Source: Apoda limacodes
Lineage: Eukaryota; Arthropoda; Insecta; Lepidoptera; Limacodidae
DNA length: 64,000 bases
Assembly (NCBI GenBank): GCA_946406115.1
Contig: OX291546.1
Location: 14,811,019 to 14,875,018 of the forward strand
Direction of reading: 5' to 3'
Shown: positions 1 to 14,100 of the stretch, piece by piece
Numbering within the stretch: the stretch's first letter is position 1
Layout of the letters: each line of letters opens with the position of its first letter
The notes under the pieces: model-generated
The model's database searches: none
The model's input: the letters and a program-made list of their open reading frames with translations, nothing else
Told to the model about the DNA's origin: nothing
Position numbers and translations under genes: made by a program

Positions 1-1796
1 GTTATGTAATGTGTCTAAATCAGTGTTATTATATACACTGACAATGTATGTAATAGTTTATACGCATAAAAATACTAAACATAGCTTTTGCCCTAGATAT
101 AACAAACTCGAGTCATTAAAGCCTGCCTTCAGCCTTAGCCTTCTAAATAGCCTCTCGTTAGTGTTTTTTTCCTCATCATCTTTACCCTTATTTGATACAT
201 TTGTTTTGAATTGTTGATAATTTTAAGGTTGATTTTGAGTTTTTTTTTAAATTATAAGAACAGAGAAGGAGATCCTACAAATACACTTACTAAAAGAAAG
301 GTTTTTTTTTAAAAAAAAGTGTATATTAGTAGTTTTATTATCTTGTAAGTCGAGTTTAAGACCTACCGTTGAACATGTATTGATGCCTGTGGATGAAGCA
401 AAAGAAGTGTGCTAGGATCGTAGTAGGTAAAAGTTTTTTAAGAAATCCTCTTAGGAAACAGGCGTGATGGTATGTATGTATTATTTAGTTCGAGATTAAA
501 TTCTTGTTTATTTTACTAATGTTAATTTTGAGTTTTTTTTATTAATATTTAGAATGGTATTATGAGAAATTTGATAGTACATGTTATTATACATATAAGT
601 CGTTAACTAGTATTATCTCTCTTAGTTAATTTATGCTTTTATTAAAATGCTTTCAGTTTTATGTTGTTTTGATTGTTTAATCATCATGAGCTTTAGCCAT
701 GAGTGTATAGAATTGATAGCGATTATTAAAACGCTAATTTTTGACCGAGCAAACAGTTATCTTTGATGTATAACTTTACCAAGTAAAGTGTAAATTATCT
801 ATTTGGTCGGATAATAACATTTCTATGAACATTCTCGACTACGACATACTAGGCTAGAGGCTTAAGGACGTCTGTGTTTCATATTGATTTTGAAATATAT
901 GAAAAGAAAATGCTTTGAAACATCAATCGTTTCGTAGCTAATTAAACTTTATTACAAAAATGTTCAATTCCGATATTGAAATCAGTATTAGAATTGAAAA
1001 ACTTCCGTTTAAACACATGCTCTACTGTTAGCACCTTTTGGATGGAAATAAAAAAATAAATAAACTGTAAGTTTCACCTGGGTTTTATTCACTCGTTTTG
1101 GTTCGTGGCGAAGAACATATATTTGATCACGAAGTTAATATTTTATTTTAACTGTCTAATTAATGTAGGCACATACACACACATGCATTAATTTAAACAT
1201 ACAAACATTTCTATCGGTAGGAAAGTACTTGCATTTTTTTTTGTGACAACCCTCACAAATTTTCGGTGACTATTCGCTTGTGGCTTTTTGTGCCTAGACA
1301 AAGAAATTCGCTTTAGTTTTTATATTACGCAATGTTGGCGACGAGCCTGGAAATCTAAGGAAGATTTACTACTGTATTATTATGCTGTGGTACCACTACT
1401 ATCCCAAAATCTGTAATACTATCTAGGCCGATGGGATCAAGCCAATGCGTTAAGAATTAATAAAAAAAAATCCAAATTGTAAATAAATATGTTAAAAACA
1501 TGCAATAAAAATTGTTAAATAAGTTTTGTGACTGCTTCATAAATTATATCAGATTAATTAGTTATACAGCATAAGGTGTAAGCGATAATAGAATTGACTG
1601 ATAAGATATCGACATTTAACGTGATTGGTTGACGTTTTTATTTATCTAATGGAATGTGAAAAAATGATTTATATTGAAAGTCAAGCGTGTTAGAAGGGTA
1701 TATCGATGCGTACACATTGTATATTAGGTAAGGTAAGGCTGCACTATTTTTGCTGTTTTAAATCGATTTCTAATGTTAAAATAAACATAAATAACT
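1..1796. other. 5' flank of the serpin gene, no gene seen
   Basis: AT-rich sequence with frequent stops in all frames. No convincing coding exon, RNA gene or recognisable transposon was seen. It probably holds distal regulatory sequence of the serpin gene and possibly a 5' untranslated exon that cannot be located by eye. Confidence 0.4.
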
Positions 1797-1882
1797 TTGA
1801 CATTACACCAAAGTAAACATTCATTACAAATGCCGACAGACACCGAATCCCCGGAAAGCCAAGCAAGCACACCCACTCGGAG

Positions 1883-1890
1883 TGACGTCA
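1883..1890. promoter_or_regulatory. CRE-like palindrome TGACGTCA
   Basis: A perfect 8-bp CREB/ATF consensus lies about 215 bp before the serpin start codon. Arthropod initiator-like TCAGTT motifs follow at 1963 and 2058. Promoter function is inferred from position only. An 8-mer also occurs by chance. Confidence 0.3.
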
Positions 1891-2105
1891 TCATTTATTA
1901 TTTTAGTCCATGGGCGCATAGATTAGTATGTAATGGGCGGGTTGCTTGTTGGCTTTACGCTCTCAGTTTGATTGCACCTCAACACTTGCCCCACCTTATT
2001 TTCTACCTGCAAAATTTTAAAAATACTTATATTTGTAGAAAGAGTACTTATTTTCTTTCAGTTCCTTTAATCATATCTCTGCAAGCAATAACTTCAGCTG
2101 TCAGC

Positions 2106-2162
2106 ATGGATTCTAAGGTGTTATCTTCAACAATTGCAAAGTTTTCTGCTAAGTTTTGTCAT
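2106..2162 (+). CDS. Serpin first coding exon
   Basis: Encodes [19 protein letters not shown], the N-terminal helix A region. The donor is CAT|GTAAGT. The exon probably begins upstream: TTTCTTTCAG ends at 2061, a good acceptor, leaving about 44 nt of 5' UTR. The frame stays open upstream of the ATG (VPLIISLQAITSAVS), which looks weakly hydrophobic. A signal peptide built with an upstream exon is therefore an alternative, but ATG 2106 in a fair context is the simpler choice. Confidence 0.75.
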
Positions 2163-5100
2163 GTAAGTACTTAATTAATTTAACTTTTACTGTTACATGT
2201 AAAATATGTAAAAATGTACCTAGTCCTTATTAGACACATTATATTACTTGGTCCTACAATATAGGATTTTACCTTATGCTTTTCTCACCATTTTTATATT
2301 TAGCTTACAATTGGCTATAAGTAGTAAAATTTTTGTCATACCTACCTCCAATTATTCTAAAATATTTCTCTTAAAACTGTTGTTGCATTTGTAATACTTT
2401 TTGCAACTGATATTTGTCTTAGAAACTTTAAATCAATAAGGGGATGAAAAACCTTTTGAACTACAACCAATATCAGTCTAAATTTCTGGTTTTTATGTTC
2501 ACACTGAATAATGGTGTAAAAGGGAATATTTGAAATACATAAGAATTGGTAACAAGAAAGTTTATGAATAGTGTGTTGAACTTTCAAATGCCCAAATATC
2601 GGCCACTTAATGTAAAATGCAACTTTCTGTTTTTTTACGTATGTTAAACTGTATGGAAGCAGTAAGAAAACTACATAGTTACATAGCTAGTTATAGTTTA
2701 TTCAGTTTAACGACAACTTTATTCAGTAACAGGGGGTAAGCCTATTGCCTCAACTGTGATTGTAATTCACTGTTTCTTGACTAAACTGGCTTTTTACGTC
2801 ACTACGTCATATTTTACTAGCTTTAAAGTAATGAGGGGTAGAATAAAAGACAGTATAATATACCCCCATTTTCAGTTCCTGACAGACTATAAGAAGTAAG
2901 TCAGGTTCGTACAGGGGGAAAAGATCTATTAAGAATTTTTTATGTGTAAGATGGATGTACTAGGGCTCTATGAGTGTATTTCTCTGTGACCCATAGGTCA
3001 TAGGTTGACTCACCTGGTTTACTCTACAGATTGTTAATGTGTTTCTATTTCTAGGCTAATCTATAACCATTTTGATATTCTGTATATATTTTCAGGAACT
3101 TCAAAAAAACAAAAGTGTGGTGTCTTCACCTCTGTCTGCAGAGTTTGTTTTGGCACTTTTAACTTTAGGAACAACTGAACTTGCCCATTCTGAATTGCTA
3201 ACAGCCCTAGGCTTTCCTGATGATGATAGTGTGAGTAATTATTGATCAACTAACATTAGTTAGGTAGTAGGTTATGTCCAGTAGGCCTTTAATCCTTTAA
3301 TAATCCTGCAGTACGCTGTTATTTTTTTAAAATTTAACATAAAAGCTTTTTATGTTATTGTAGTCTTGAGAAAACAAAAAAAAAAACACATACATATAAT
3401 CATTTTGCTGCTTCAAATACACTATTGTCATATATTGCTATTTATCATTTTCACAAAATGTGTATTCATTCATGAAATGTCAGTGAATTAGTAAATAACT
3501 TTTCATAATGCATGATGCAATTTAGTTGAATAAAAACTTTTTTTACTAATAGGTAGGTCCTCTCGCGTTCTAGGGATAAATACGCGTTTTGCGACTATGG
3601 TAAATACTGCTTTATGATAACAGCATGTTTTGAGTAGAAAAATGACTGTAGTTAAGAACTTTAGAGTAATAAAGTTTGTGTAAAAAAAATGATGTTTGGA
3701 TGGAGTCGTCGAATAAACTTTAAATACAATTTCTATAAGTTGGTTTTTTGTGAAAATAAATGTTTTATTCCTTATAATATATGGCAAAGCAGATACAAAA
3801 CTTGGCAAATTGGTACAATATTTGACCACCCTCTGTAGTTTGCACCCTCATTATGCAAACAAGAAATGTTTCTTCTGTGGGAAAGTCTAATAATATGGCA
3901 TTTCTAGCTATGAAATAAAAGAAAAAAAAAATGGCTATGTATTACCCAGTGCCTACAGTGCTTTCATGATTTCTTAGTGTTCTAAGATCTCTCTATTTTG
4001 GATGGTAATTTTTCTATGCAGATTCGCTCATCATTTTCTGCAGTTTCTTCAAAGCTAAAGTCTGTGAAGGGTGTCACATTGAATGTGGCCAACAAGGTTT
4101 ACATAAAGGACGGCGGCTATCAACTAGTGTCTGCTCTAAAAAATGATGCTGTCAAAGTTTTTGATGCTGACTTTGAGAAGGTTAATTTCGATGATGGTGC
4201 TGCGGCTGCAGCTCTTATAAATAGATGGGTAAGTATATTATCACATTATCTTTTCTGTAGAGATTCTGCCTTTGTTTAAAAAAAAATATGTAAGTACATA
4301 ATATTCATAATGTCAGTGTTATTTAACATACTGTCCAATTATTTGAGCTGATTGACAAAAACCTACAGTGCTATTATTAATTCTGATACATTTTAGTTTC
4401 TCAAGGAAACTAATGAGGTACATCTTGTAACTCCACTCCTGTACTCCCCAATAACGGGTGACTCCATTTTCATTTTGTTATTCTGATTGAGGCTAGCATA
4501 CAAACGACAATATTCTTTCTTAAGAAGAATATAAATATGAATATACACATTCTATAAACTATAAGGTTTTGCCGTAATATCTGTGTCGTAATTTTTGGGG
4601 ATTGTGCACTGTATTTTTTAGGTTGAACTACACAACTACCATCTTGCCCCACTTTATAAAATATACTTTTACAGTCGACAAATATAATCTGTGGGAAACA
4701 AACAATAGAAAAGTTGTTGTAGGTAAAATAATGGGCCCATCTTGCCTAAAGGTTTAAAAGGTAATTCAAAAATTTGTTGCATTTACCAAATTTTGAGTGA
4801 TACCTCCAAAGCATGTGATTTACCCTGAAAAGAAATAAGGATAACTTATTGTAGTATATGGGGAATTAAAAAGAATGTCATGCTGGGAGAGAAGAAAAAC
4901 TTACTTTGAAATAAGAATTGTTGTGGAAATTTAAGTACCTACTTGTCATGGTCCATAATAAATTCCACTTTATACAGTCCCCTACCAATTATATCCAGTT
5001 CTTTACGCTTCCCTAGATGCTATTCCAAAGCTTTGCTTTCTTTTTGTAATTTTGTCTGACATACTTATTGAATTTTCTTGTTTTTACAGGTAGAAAGCAA

Positions 5101-8100
5101 AACCAATGATAAAATCAAGGATCTACTTTCATCAGATGATCTTTGTTCTGAGACCCGTTTAGTGCTGGTTAATGCTCTCTATTTTAAGGTAAAACCAATC
5201 AGTTTCATCAAAAAAAACAAGCAATGTATTAATTGGAACAGTTTCAAACCACTTATTCACGGACTATGAGTGGTACTAAATATTAGATATTTTTACAGGG
5301 AACTTGGAAGAAGCAGTTTGATCCTAACCACACTACTGATCAACCATTCTTTGTTAAAAATGATGAAACTGTAAATGTTCCTATGATGTACAAAGAAGAC
5401 AATTATAAATATGGAGAAAGTGAAGGTCTACAGGCAAAGGTAGGATTATATATAAAACTAAAAAAATTAATTAATTAATTCAAAGCGAAAGTGAAACCTC
5501 TGGGTGTGGTTAAATATCATTAAAATCTACATTTGCATGATATTAACAAATAAGTAAAAATCGGCCAAGTACGAGTCGGACTCACGTTTGTTTTATGGGA
5601 GCCCCCCTTAAATATTTGTTTTATTTATTCTGTGAATAATTTAAGCGTCTACCGGTTGCCGTTTTCAATATCCAGCAAAAACAAGCAAAAAAAATCACGT
5701 TTGTTGTATGGGAGCGCCCTTAAATATTTATTTTATTCTGTTATTCAGTATTTGTTGTTATAGCGGCAACAGAAATACATCTGTGAAAATTTCAATTGTC
5801 TATCACGGTTCATGAGATACAGCCTGGTGACTGACGGACGGACGGACGGACAGACAGCGGAGTGTTAGTAATAGTGTTCCGCTACGTACGGCCTACGCCC
5901 TTTGGGTACGGAACCCTAAAAAGATAATCTTGTAGGTTAGGATATGTATAACATAACGGTTTTAGCACGGCATCAGGGAACAGCCTCCTTTCACCAACCA
6001 CCTTAGTCTTGCGTGACAAGTGATGACCCTATCGAGCGCAACACTAAGACTTTTTATTCAGTGTATCTATAGACTAAGGTGGCCTTTTATTTGACCCAGA
6101 AGTCGATGATTGCCAGCCTGCCTACAGCATATTAGTGGTAAAATTAATTTTCAGTTTTTGATGATCTATAACAACTGAGATGGTCTACATCTATATAGAT
6201 TGTAATTTTTGTTTTCGTGTAAATATGATCAGAAAGCTTATCACGTTTTATTTTAAACGCGAATAAAACATTTACCTTTTTGGTTTTAGACGTTTCGACC
6301 AGGTTGTAGTAGCCGTGGTCACGAGCTGACTGTTTGCATCGAGTGTATTTGTTTTTAACAATATTCAACATGTGGGTAGTTTTAATACTGCTCGCCCCCA
6401 TTCTTGATAAGCAAAAAAAAAAAAAAAGTGGTAATGTAAGGTGCGTTTTGTTCACTTCTTCAATGCGTTTAATGTCATAATCCAGCTAAGTTAAAAAAAC
6501 ATAAATTCTGTATGACACACTACAAATCTTGGCTAATTCTTTTTAGTTGGGTTATCGACATTAAGCGCATAATGTATATTATAACGGTCAACAAACTGCC
6601 TCTATACCAGTCTGCAGTAACTGTCCTTTGGTCTTCCAGCACAAATGTCGTGAAATAACCTGTCCGTCCAAAGAATGAAGCAATCACCCTTTACCCATCA
6701 CTTCTTCCTTTCTTTACTTTGGTTGGAAAATGCTCAAAAGGCAACACCCACTGTGCAGATTGTCTTTTACTTTTGGGTTAGTAACAATATATCAAACTTT
6801 TATCACCTGTGACGATGTCAAATACGGCATTCGAGTCGCCTCCGTTATACTTTTCTACGCGACGACGTTTTTGGTCTTCTGTCAAACTAAAGGGGAATAC
6901 ATCTAAAGGTGTGATATCTATGTATATTTATTATGATAATGTACAAACTTTGTGAAACAAATGTAAATGATTAAAAACACGACCTATCAACAACGTACTT
7001 TGCTACTAATACCGATTATAAGTTTTATGTTAATTCAAATAGATGTTGGTGTATGTTGGTCACGCAGTCTCAGTGTTTATGAGTATTAAACTCAGTACTA
7101 AAAACTTAAAGAAAGTAAAATTTAAACGTGTTCACAGTTCCAGTCACGTGTTCAAAATTTTAACGATTTAAGGACTCAGTAACAGAACATCTACTTACAC
7201 ATAAAACTTGGCTGACCAGGAAATTCCCCAAGCCGAGGGCAGGCAACCATGTTTTTTTATGAGTTAGAGTGTTAGAACTATCCCATGGTGTGACTTTCAT
7301 CCTGGTACTCGATCACGTAAATTTGTTAATTTTTAGGGTTCCGTACACAAAGGGTAATTAGGGGAATCCTAGTACTAAGACTCCGCTCTACGTCCGTCCA
7401 TCCGTCCGTCTGTCACCAGGCTGTATCTCATGAAGTGTGATAGTAAGACAGTTGAAATTTTTTCAGAAGATGTATTTCTGTTGCCGCTATAACAAAAAAT
7501 ACCAAAAAAATAGAATAAAATAAATATTTAAGGGGGCTCCCACACAACAAACATGATTTTTTTTGCTCGATATTGATAACGGCAACAGGTAGACGCCTAA
7601 AATATTCACAAAATATTTAGTTATATAGTCACTTTACAAAATAAATAATTGAATTAAAATAAAAAAAAAATTTGAGGGGAGTTCCCATACAACAAACGTG
7701 TTTTTTTTGCCGTTTTTATAGATAATGGTACGGAACCCTTCGTGCGCGAGTCCGACTCGCACTTGGCCGATTTTTTCACCATTAAACCTTAATAGGCCGC
7801 TTGCGGTCACCATGACCGCAGTAGGTGGTAACACTACCAATCTACCAGTATTATACTCTTCTAATATTCGATGGAACTCGCCCCTCCCGGTACTTTTGTA
7901 ACTCAGCCGATTAGTACGAGGAGTGGATTAGCAACAGTCGCACGCGTCTTTTGTTTTGAGTTTTTTGTTAAAAAATTCGCAGCGGTCACAGCACCCGGCC
8001 TGTTGTGTGATTTTAATAAATGAATACCCGAGGTAGAAGAAAAGCTGGAATTAACTAGAAAAACATGCTATACTTGCAATCCCAAAAAATAAATAAAAGA

Positions 8101-11100
8101 CTTATCATATATGTTATTGTTGTAGAAAGCTGATATGTATCAAATGTAGCCTAAAGATGTGTCGTGATTGTCGCGAAATAAGACCATGAATGACGGTTGT
8201 CAATTTTTCATTAGTAATATCGTTTATGAATATTTTTTATTTTTTTATGTTATTCATATAATATAATATTTTAGAGATCATTCAACAAAACCATGATGAA
8301 AAATGTTTTTCCGAAAATTGCTTTGGATTTTTTTAAAGACTTTTCACAGAAGCTTAGAGATTTTGTTTACATTTAGCGTTTGAGTAATGTTTTTTTATTA
8401 TTTAACATTCATAAAAGTTAAATTTCGTTAATTATTCTTTTCTCATTAAAAGTAAATGCTATCAGTAACTCTGTATTTATTTATTATTTGAAGAATAACA
8501 TTAAAATATTATACATATAGTTCACGCGGTCACGGTGACCACACCCGGCCCGTTATGTTACAAAAAAACCACCCGGCCAGTTGAGGGTTAAATTTGACCG
8601 ATTCCAAAAAATACCAAGGTAGAACGAGGCAACCACGTATTTTTGTGCGCTTCTTGGTGACCAATATCTAATGTGTAAGGTTGGAGTTGGTACTCGATGA
8701 CGTAATTTTTATGAAAGAATCAACACTTATATTATTTTCTGCAAAAAAAGGGTCCAGATTTGTCTCAGGCAACCCTGTCGATTTAAGAGGCCTATCCTAT
8801 ACTATAATAAATAACCACACATGGTTCCCGTCGTGGTACTCGATGACGTAAGTTTTTTGCAGTGCGCTCCCGTACTAATAGAGCGAAAATTCATTTTAAC
8901 GTGATGCACGCATTTTTAAAATTGCTACCAATTATAGATAAATGACAACATTTCAGGTTACCAAAGGGTTCTAAATTTGAAATTTTAAGTAATTTTCGTT
9001 GGATTTGTTTCTAACTAGCCAGTTCTAAATCAGTGTTACACTTGTAGTAATTTTTTCAAATATTTTTCGTGCAAGGTTTTTCTTACGTACCTACTAAACC
9101 ACCATTTGATGCCTATACTTGCGCGACGGGAGCTAATAAAGATTAATATTGCCTAGGGTTATGACCTTGTTCTCATTAATGCGTAACCACTTAATGTAAG
9201 GTTAAGACTGTCGTAAAAGTGTCGTTACGTTATTATTCTTCATTAATTCTCTTTAAGATAAAAGAAGTTATTAGATTTTTAAAGGGTCGGCAACGCGCGA
9301 GTAGTGCCCCAGGTGTTGCAAGCGTCCATAGCCTGCGGTAACCGCTTACTATCAGGCGAACCGTAAGCTTGTTTGCTACCTCAGTGATATAAACAAAAAG
9401 TTAGGTAGATACTGCAATCAGGCGGAAAATAGATATTTATAATTTTTTCTTTTCTTTACGTCTGTACGTCCGTTTTGTACATAATGTACGTGACCTTTTA
9501 TTGTGATCGGATTTTGTATTATAACTACCTATACTAAATTTTTTACTTACCGTGGTAACGTTGAATAGATATCACAATAAATGCCGAGGCTGTAAGTATT
9601 GTCCTAATGACTAGGAACTAAATGCCTATAGGATATGGATATGGTATGCAAGTACAATAAAGATAAGGTAAGTAGGTAATAAGACTTAGTACGTCTCACT
9701 CAACGCACAAACTTGACGAATCCAAAGGTAAAATGAAACATATATTTAAAGTGGTTATTAGTACTTAATTACGCAGGCAACAACAAGCCAAGACGACCAG
9801 TGTTTTGTCACACTAATAACGCCGACTGGTTCCAAGATCGAGTTGCAAGGTGCCCGATGAGCGCTGTAACATACCTACACTGCTAGCGATAACAAAAACG
9901 TTCCAATAGGGACAGAATAGATAGACCTGATTTGTTCATCGATTCTCACAATACTCTTAATAAATCAAACTTCTTTTCTAATAAGGACAGAACAGATAGA
10001 CCTGATTTCTTCATCGATTCTCACAATACTTTTTATAAATTTAACTTCTTTTCTAATAAGGACAGAATAGATAGACCTCATTTCTTCATCGATTCTCACA
10101 CCACTCTCAATCATTAAAATTCTCTCGAAATTTAACTGAATAGATTTTCGAAAATATTGTACCAATCTTTGATTTGGGTCAACTGTGTGGTTAGATGGAA
10201 TTAATTGATGTTTTTTTTTTAAATATTATAATGTGTTTGGTGAAAACCACAAACTTTACATATCAATTGAATTAGCATTGTTTAGAATTAAAGGTATTGC
10301 CTATTGATGTCAGACGGGAAGGGACAGTCCCTTGCAACAAATACATATATATGTAGCTGTGTATCATACGGTAAAGATTCTTTATTTTATATTTTTCAGT
10401 TACTAGAAATACCATACATAGGTGATGAAGCGAGTATGCTGATTGTACTGCCTAATGAAATAGAAGGTCTAGATGGGATGGTGAAAAAATTAGCAGAGGG
10501 CCATGATCTTATGGCTGAAGTTGAAAAGATGTATTCCACCAAAGTACAAGTCTCGCTACCAAAGTTCAAAATTGAAACTCAAATTGACTTGGGTGAATTG
10601 TTACCAAAGGTAGGTACATAACGTTTCTGTAAATTTTTTCATTTGTAATATATTTGAATTCGTATTATAGAGATTGGTCAGATATATTTAGTGATATAAT
10701 TCAGACGTGGCGTCCGGATCTATCGGTTTTGATTAAACCCTGCCTCTAAAATTAATCTATCATGTTGTATTAAAATATATCATGTCGTGCAATATTCTCA
10801 TCTATTCTTTTTAGTATATGGAGCTGGTACACTCTTTTTTTTCAACACTAGCTGTTCACATGTTGTAAGATACTGCTCCGCTTTTTAGTCATAGCGTGAA
10901 ATTAAATATCCTATAAATTTTCAATAAACGGGCTGTCTAACGTAATAATAATATTTTAAATCAGACTGGTAATTCCTGATATTGCCGCGCTGTAGAAAAA
11001 CTGTGGAAATCTGTAGGTGTGCGGAGTGAATGAAGCCACTGGGAACAGAAAGTTTTTTTTAGATCAGTAGAAATACTTGAAAGCTGTGTACAGATGTTGG

Positions 11101-14100
11101 TCTAAAAATATTCACTTTAATATCTTTGTCTGTAGATATATAGTATCTACACATTTGTTAACCTTAGGTAATTTCAAGGTTATAAACCTTGGTAAGGTTG
11201 GCAGCCTTAATATTATATGTACCCTCCGTTGATACACGGCCTACCTTCATCCAATGCGGATTGATAACATTACCTACGGTGTCCTTACGATGTTTTTCTT
11301 CACTGTAAAGCCAGTGGTGTTAACAAAAAAGTTTAAAATATAAATAATAAAAAAAGTGTAGAAATTAAGAAAAATACTCCGGGCTCGAACCTTTGCTCCT
11401 CAGAATTTTATTTATTCATTTATTATTAATATAATGCAATCTTAAATCTAAATATATAAGTATACAAAGTCATTCTTATAAAGCCTATTACAAAATTTGA
11501 CCTATTTTTAAAAAGAAAGTGATTCATACCTCGACACCACTTCTAGACAACCAATGACTGATATATTAAAAATATTTCAGCTTGGAATAAAAGCTATCTT
11601 TGACCCCTTTAACTCCGGACTGACGAAATTGCTGGACAACTCTGAGCCATTGTTCGTCAGTAAAGCTATCCAAAAAGCATTTATAGAAGTCAACGAAGAG
11701 GGCGCAGAAGCAGCAGCCGCTACAGGTATGGTAGATATTCATAAGGGTCAATTCACATTTCAGGAAAGTCAAAGAGAGTGAAGCGTCAATCTGATTTATT
11801 TACATAGCTCGTCAAGCAAGTCTACGCGAACCAGCGTCAGTCAGTCTTGTTGTAATTTTCGTCACAAACTACTGCTAGTCCATTGTTACTACGATCGTTA
11901 TTAAACACAAGATGCGCGTGCATTCTTCACGAATAAAAATAATTTGTCGCTTCGACTCTGCTGTAATGTGAATTGACCCTAATTAAATGAATACCTATAA
12001 GTTTGAGTATAAAAACATCGTTTCATGAAGCTTGAGTTATGTAAATATTGATTGCTATTTCACTAATAAAATGTACAATAACTGCAGCTCTAGGCTATTA
12101 AGGTGAATGCGACTCAAATTTTCTCATATAGATCTCAAAATGCATTATTATCATATATTGTTATATGGCTATTTACAATAGACGCAAAAAGCATATTTAT
12201 TTTTAAAATGCCAGTAAATTATACTAGAATTTTTATTTTATTTATTTTTTAAATGTATGAATTCAGTAAAAACTCTGGCTATTTTATAATTCGTTAAAGT
12301 TTCATAAATGTAACTACATGGTCTTTGCGCCTATGGTAAATAGCAATATAATATAATGACAAAATAACGCAATTAGAGAAACAATATGTAAATAGATATC
12401 CAACGTAATAGTATTCGCCTAACTTATATGCGCTTCGGAAGTTAGTCGCGATTGGTCTAAGGTATTTTTTTTAGTATCTTGTTAGTTCTTTAGTTTTTAA
12501 GTATATCTAGTTTAGTTAAAAATGTCAAGGGCAAAATTATTTCCAGGTATTTTATTCTTTTTTATACAGTTTTCTTTAAGCCTCTTGACAGTAGTTGAAA
12601 GTAGTTGATCGTTTTTTACAATACCTGCGTAAAATCACTCACCTAACTTGACTTGAGGTGCATTAAGTTTGGCTCTATCTGTAATGAAGTTGATACCTAA
12701 AGAAATTACGTCGATTTCACCTTAAAGATAATTATGCTCAAGCTTAGAGAATAATCATTTTAATTTTGCTTGGCTTTAGCTTGGAAGCGAGTGTTAAATA
12801 CTTATCTTTAATTCTTAAATTCTTTACAATAAAATTAAGTGGTTTGCATAAATACATTTATTATTGCATTTGACGATCAATGTAGTTTATCTGTGGTGTT
12901 CAAAAGATGTATTTAAATGTATTGGGATTGTTTTAATTTTTTTTATTTTCCTAATAATTTCGAGTTGTACATGCCACGTAGGAAACGTAATTTTGAATTT
13001 ATGTAAGAACCAATAATTTCGTGAGAACTTTAAAATTATCTGAAAACTTTCTATAGCATGTCTGTTGCCACAAATAAGCTTTCGACGGGCGTTTCTGGAT
13101 ATTGGATTCGGAGAAATAAACAAAGTGTCTAAGCTATAACGAACACCGTATGTTGGATATTTTAGACAGGTGTTCGGTAAAATTGTCTGGTCAATTCTGT
13201 ATTTTTACTAAAGCAACAGCACAAGACATGTTTACACTGATATTAACTCTAATACTTCCAAGAGAAAACTTAGGAAGTTAGAAATTAATAAGATAACGGA
13301 GTATAATATAAAATATCAAAAATGATTACTTTACCTACACAAATACAATTACGCACATTTAATAACTTTTACTACGTAAAAACGATAAGAATCTGTATTT
13401 TACAATCATCAAAATGAATCAGTCAATACTTGTGCCAGTAATCTGAAATATGTATTGAATTATTCACCAGGTTATTGCTTAGTATATAAATACCTGTCGA
13501 ACATTACTTTGAAAAATATTTAAATGTTAAGCAAAAAATATGATTATTGGTGTTGTACGACAGTTGTTATTGCTAACTAATCTTTTGTTAGTTCTAACAC
13601 CAACAACAAATCAAAACTATCATTATTAGAAGGTGAACTTTTATCAAATGAAGGAATTTTCGATTCTTCTGTATTTATTCTACTAGTAAAACTTGACACT
13701 GATTAAAATAGAACCCACAGTTTAAACCGGTGAATCTAGTAGCATTATTATGGGGTCAAAAAGGGAATGTTTTTGTAGAAGTTCGTCATTTTTCGAAGTT
13801 AAAAATATAAAAATTGGTGTTTAGATTTCTGATTACAAGAAAAGTCAGTTGTATCAGCGTTTTTGGAAAATAATACTCTGAGGGGGTAAAATAATAGACA
13901 GTAAAATTGTTCGTGTAAGAAGTGCCTCATTAAAATAGTTCAAAACGTAAAGTTGATAAAACCCTAACATTGAGATAAGTCAGATAGTTCCGATAATAAA
14001 TCCCATCGGGCACATGGCTGTATATAAATATGGCTGTATTTTTTATGTATGGTTGCGCATAATTATGTTGTTTGTAAGCCGATTTTGACGATTTTTATTT

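Larger units (their letters stand above)
5440..10399 (+). other. Long serpin intron with repeats
   Basis: About 5 kb between GTAGGA and TTTTTCAG. It contains two copies of the lepidopteran GAGTCGG repeat, a mariner relic and a 75-bp tandem array (listed separately). The stretch 7800-8620 has several 'CGGTCAC..CCCGGCC' motifs that may be ends of another element. 9290-9380 resembles the 3' end of the non-LTR element at 28.6 kb (CAAGCGTCCATAGCCTGCGG). No exon was seen in it. Confidence 0.65.

Noticed and set aside
1797..2174. Open frame of 125 codons upstream of and through the first serpin exon
   Set aside because: Only its last 19 codons match serpin. The upstream part is low-quality AT-rich sequence and the frame runs past a clear GTAAGT donor.
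9932..10165. Overlapping open frames on both strands
   Set aside because: By-product of the 75-bp tandem repeat, whose period is divisible by three.
11385..11400. tRNA gene suggested by the GGCTCGAACC box
   Set aside because: Only a B-box-like motif within a SINE remnant. No cloverleaf can be drawn around it.
11726..11815. Possible minimal terminal exon just after the hinge exon (acceptor CATTTCAG near 11763)
   Set aside because: The frame is in phase but encodes a short basic peptide without the FxADRPF or YF...HRG strands, so it would not complete a serpin fold.
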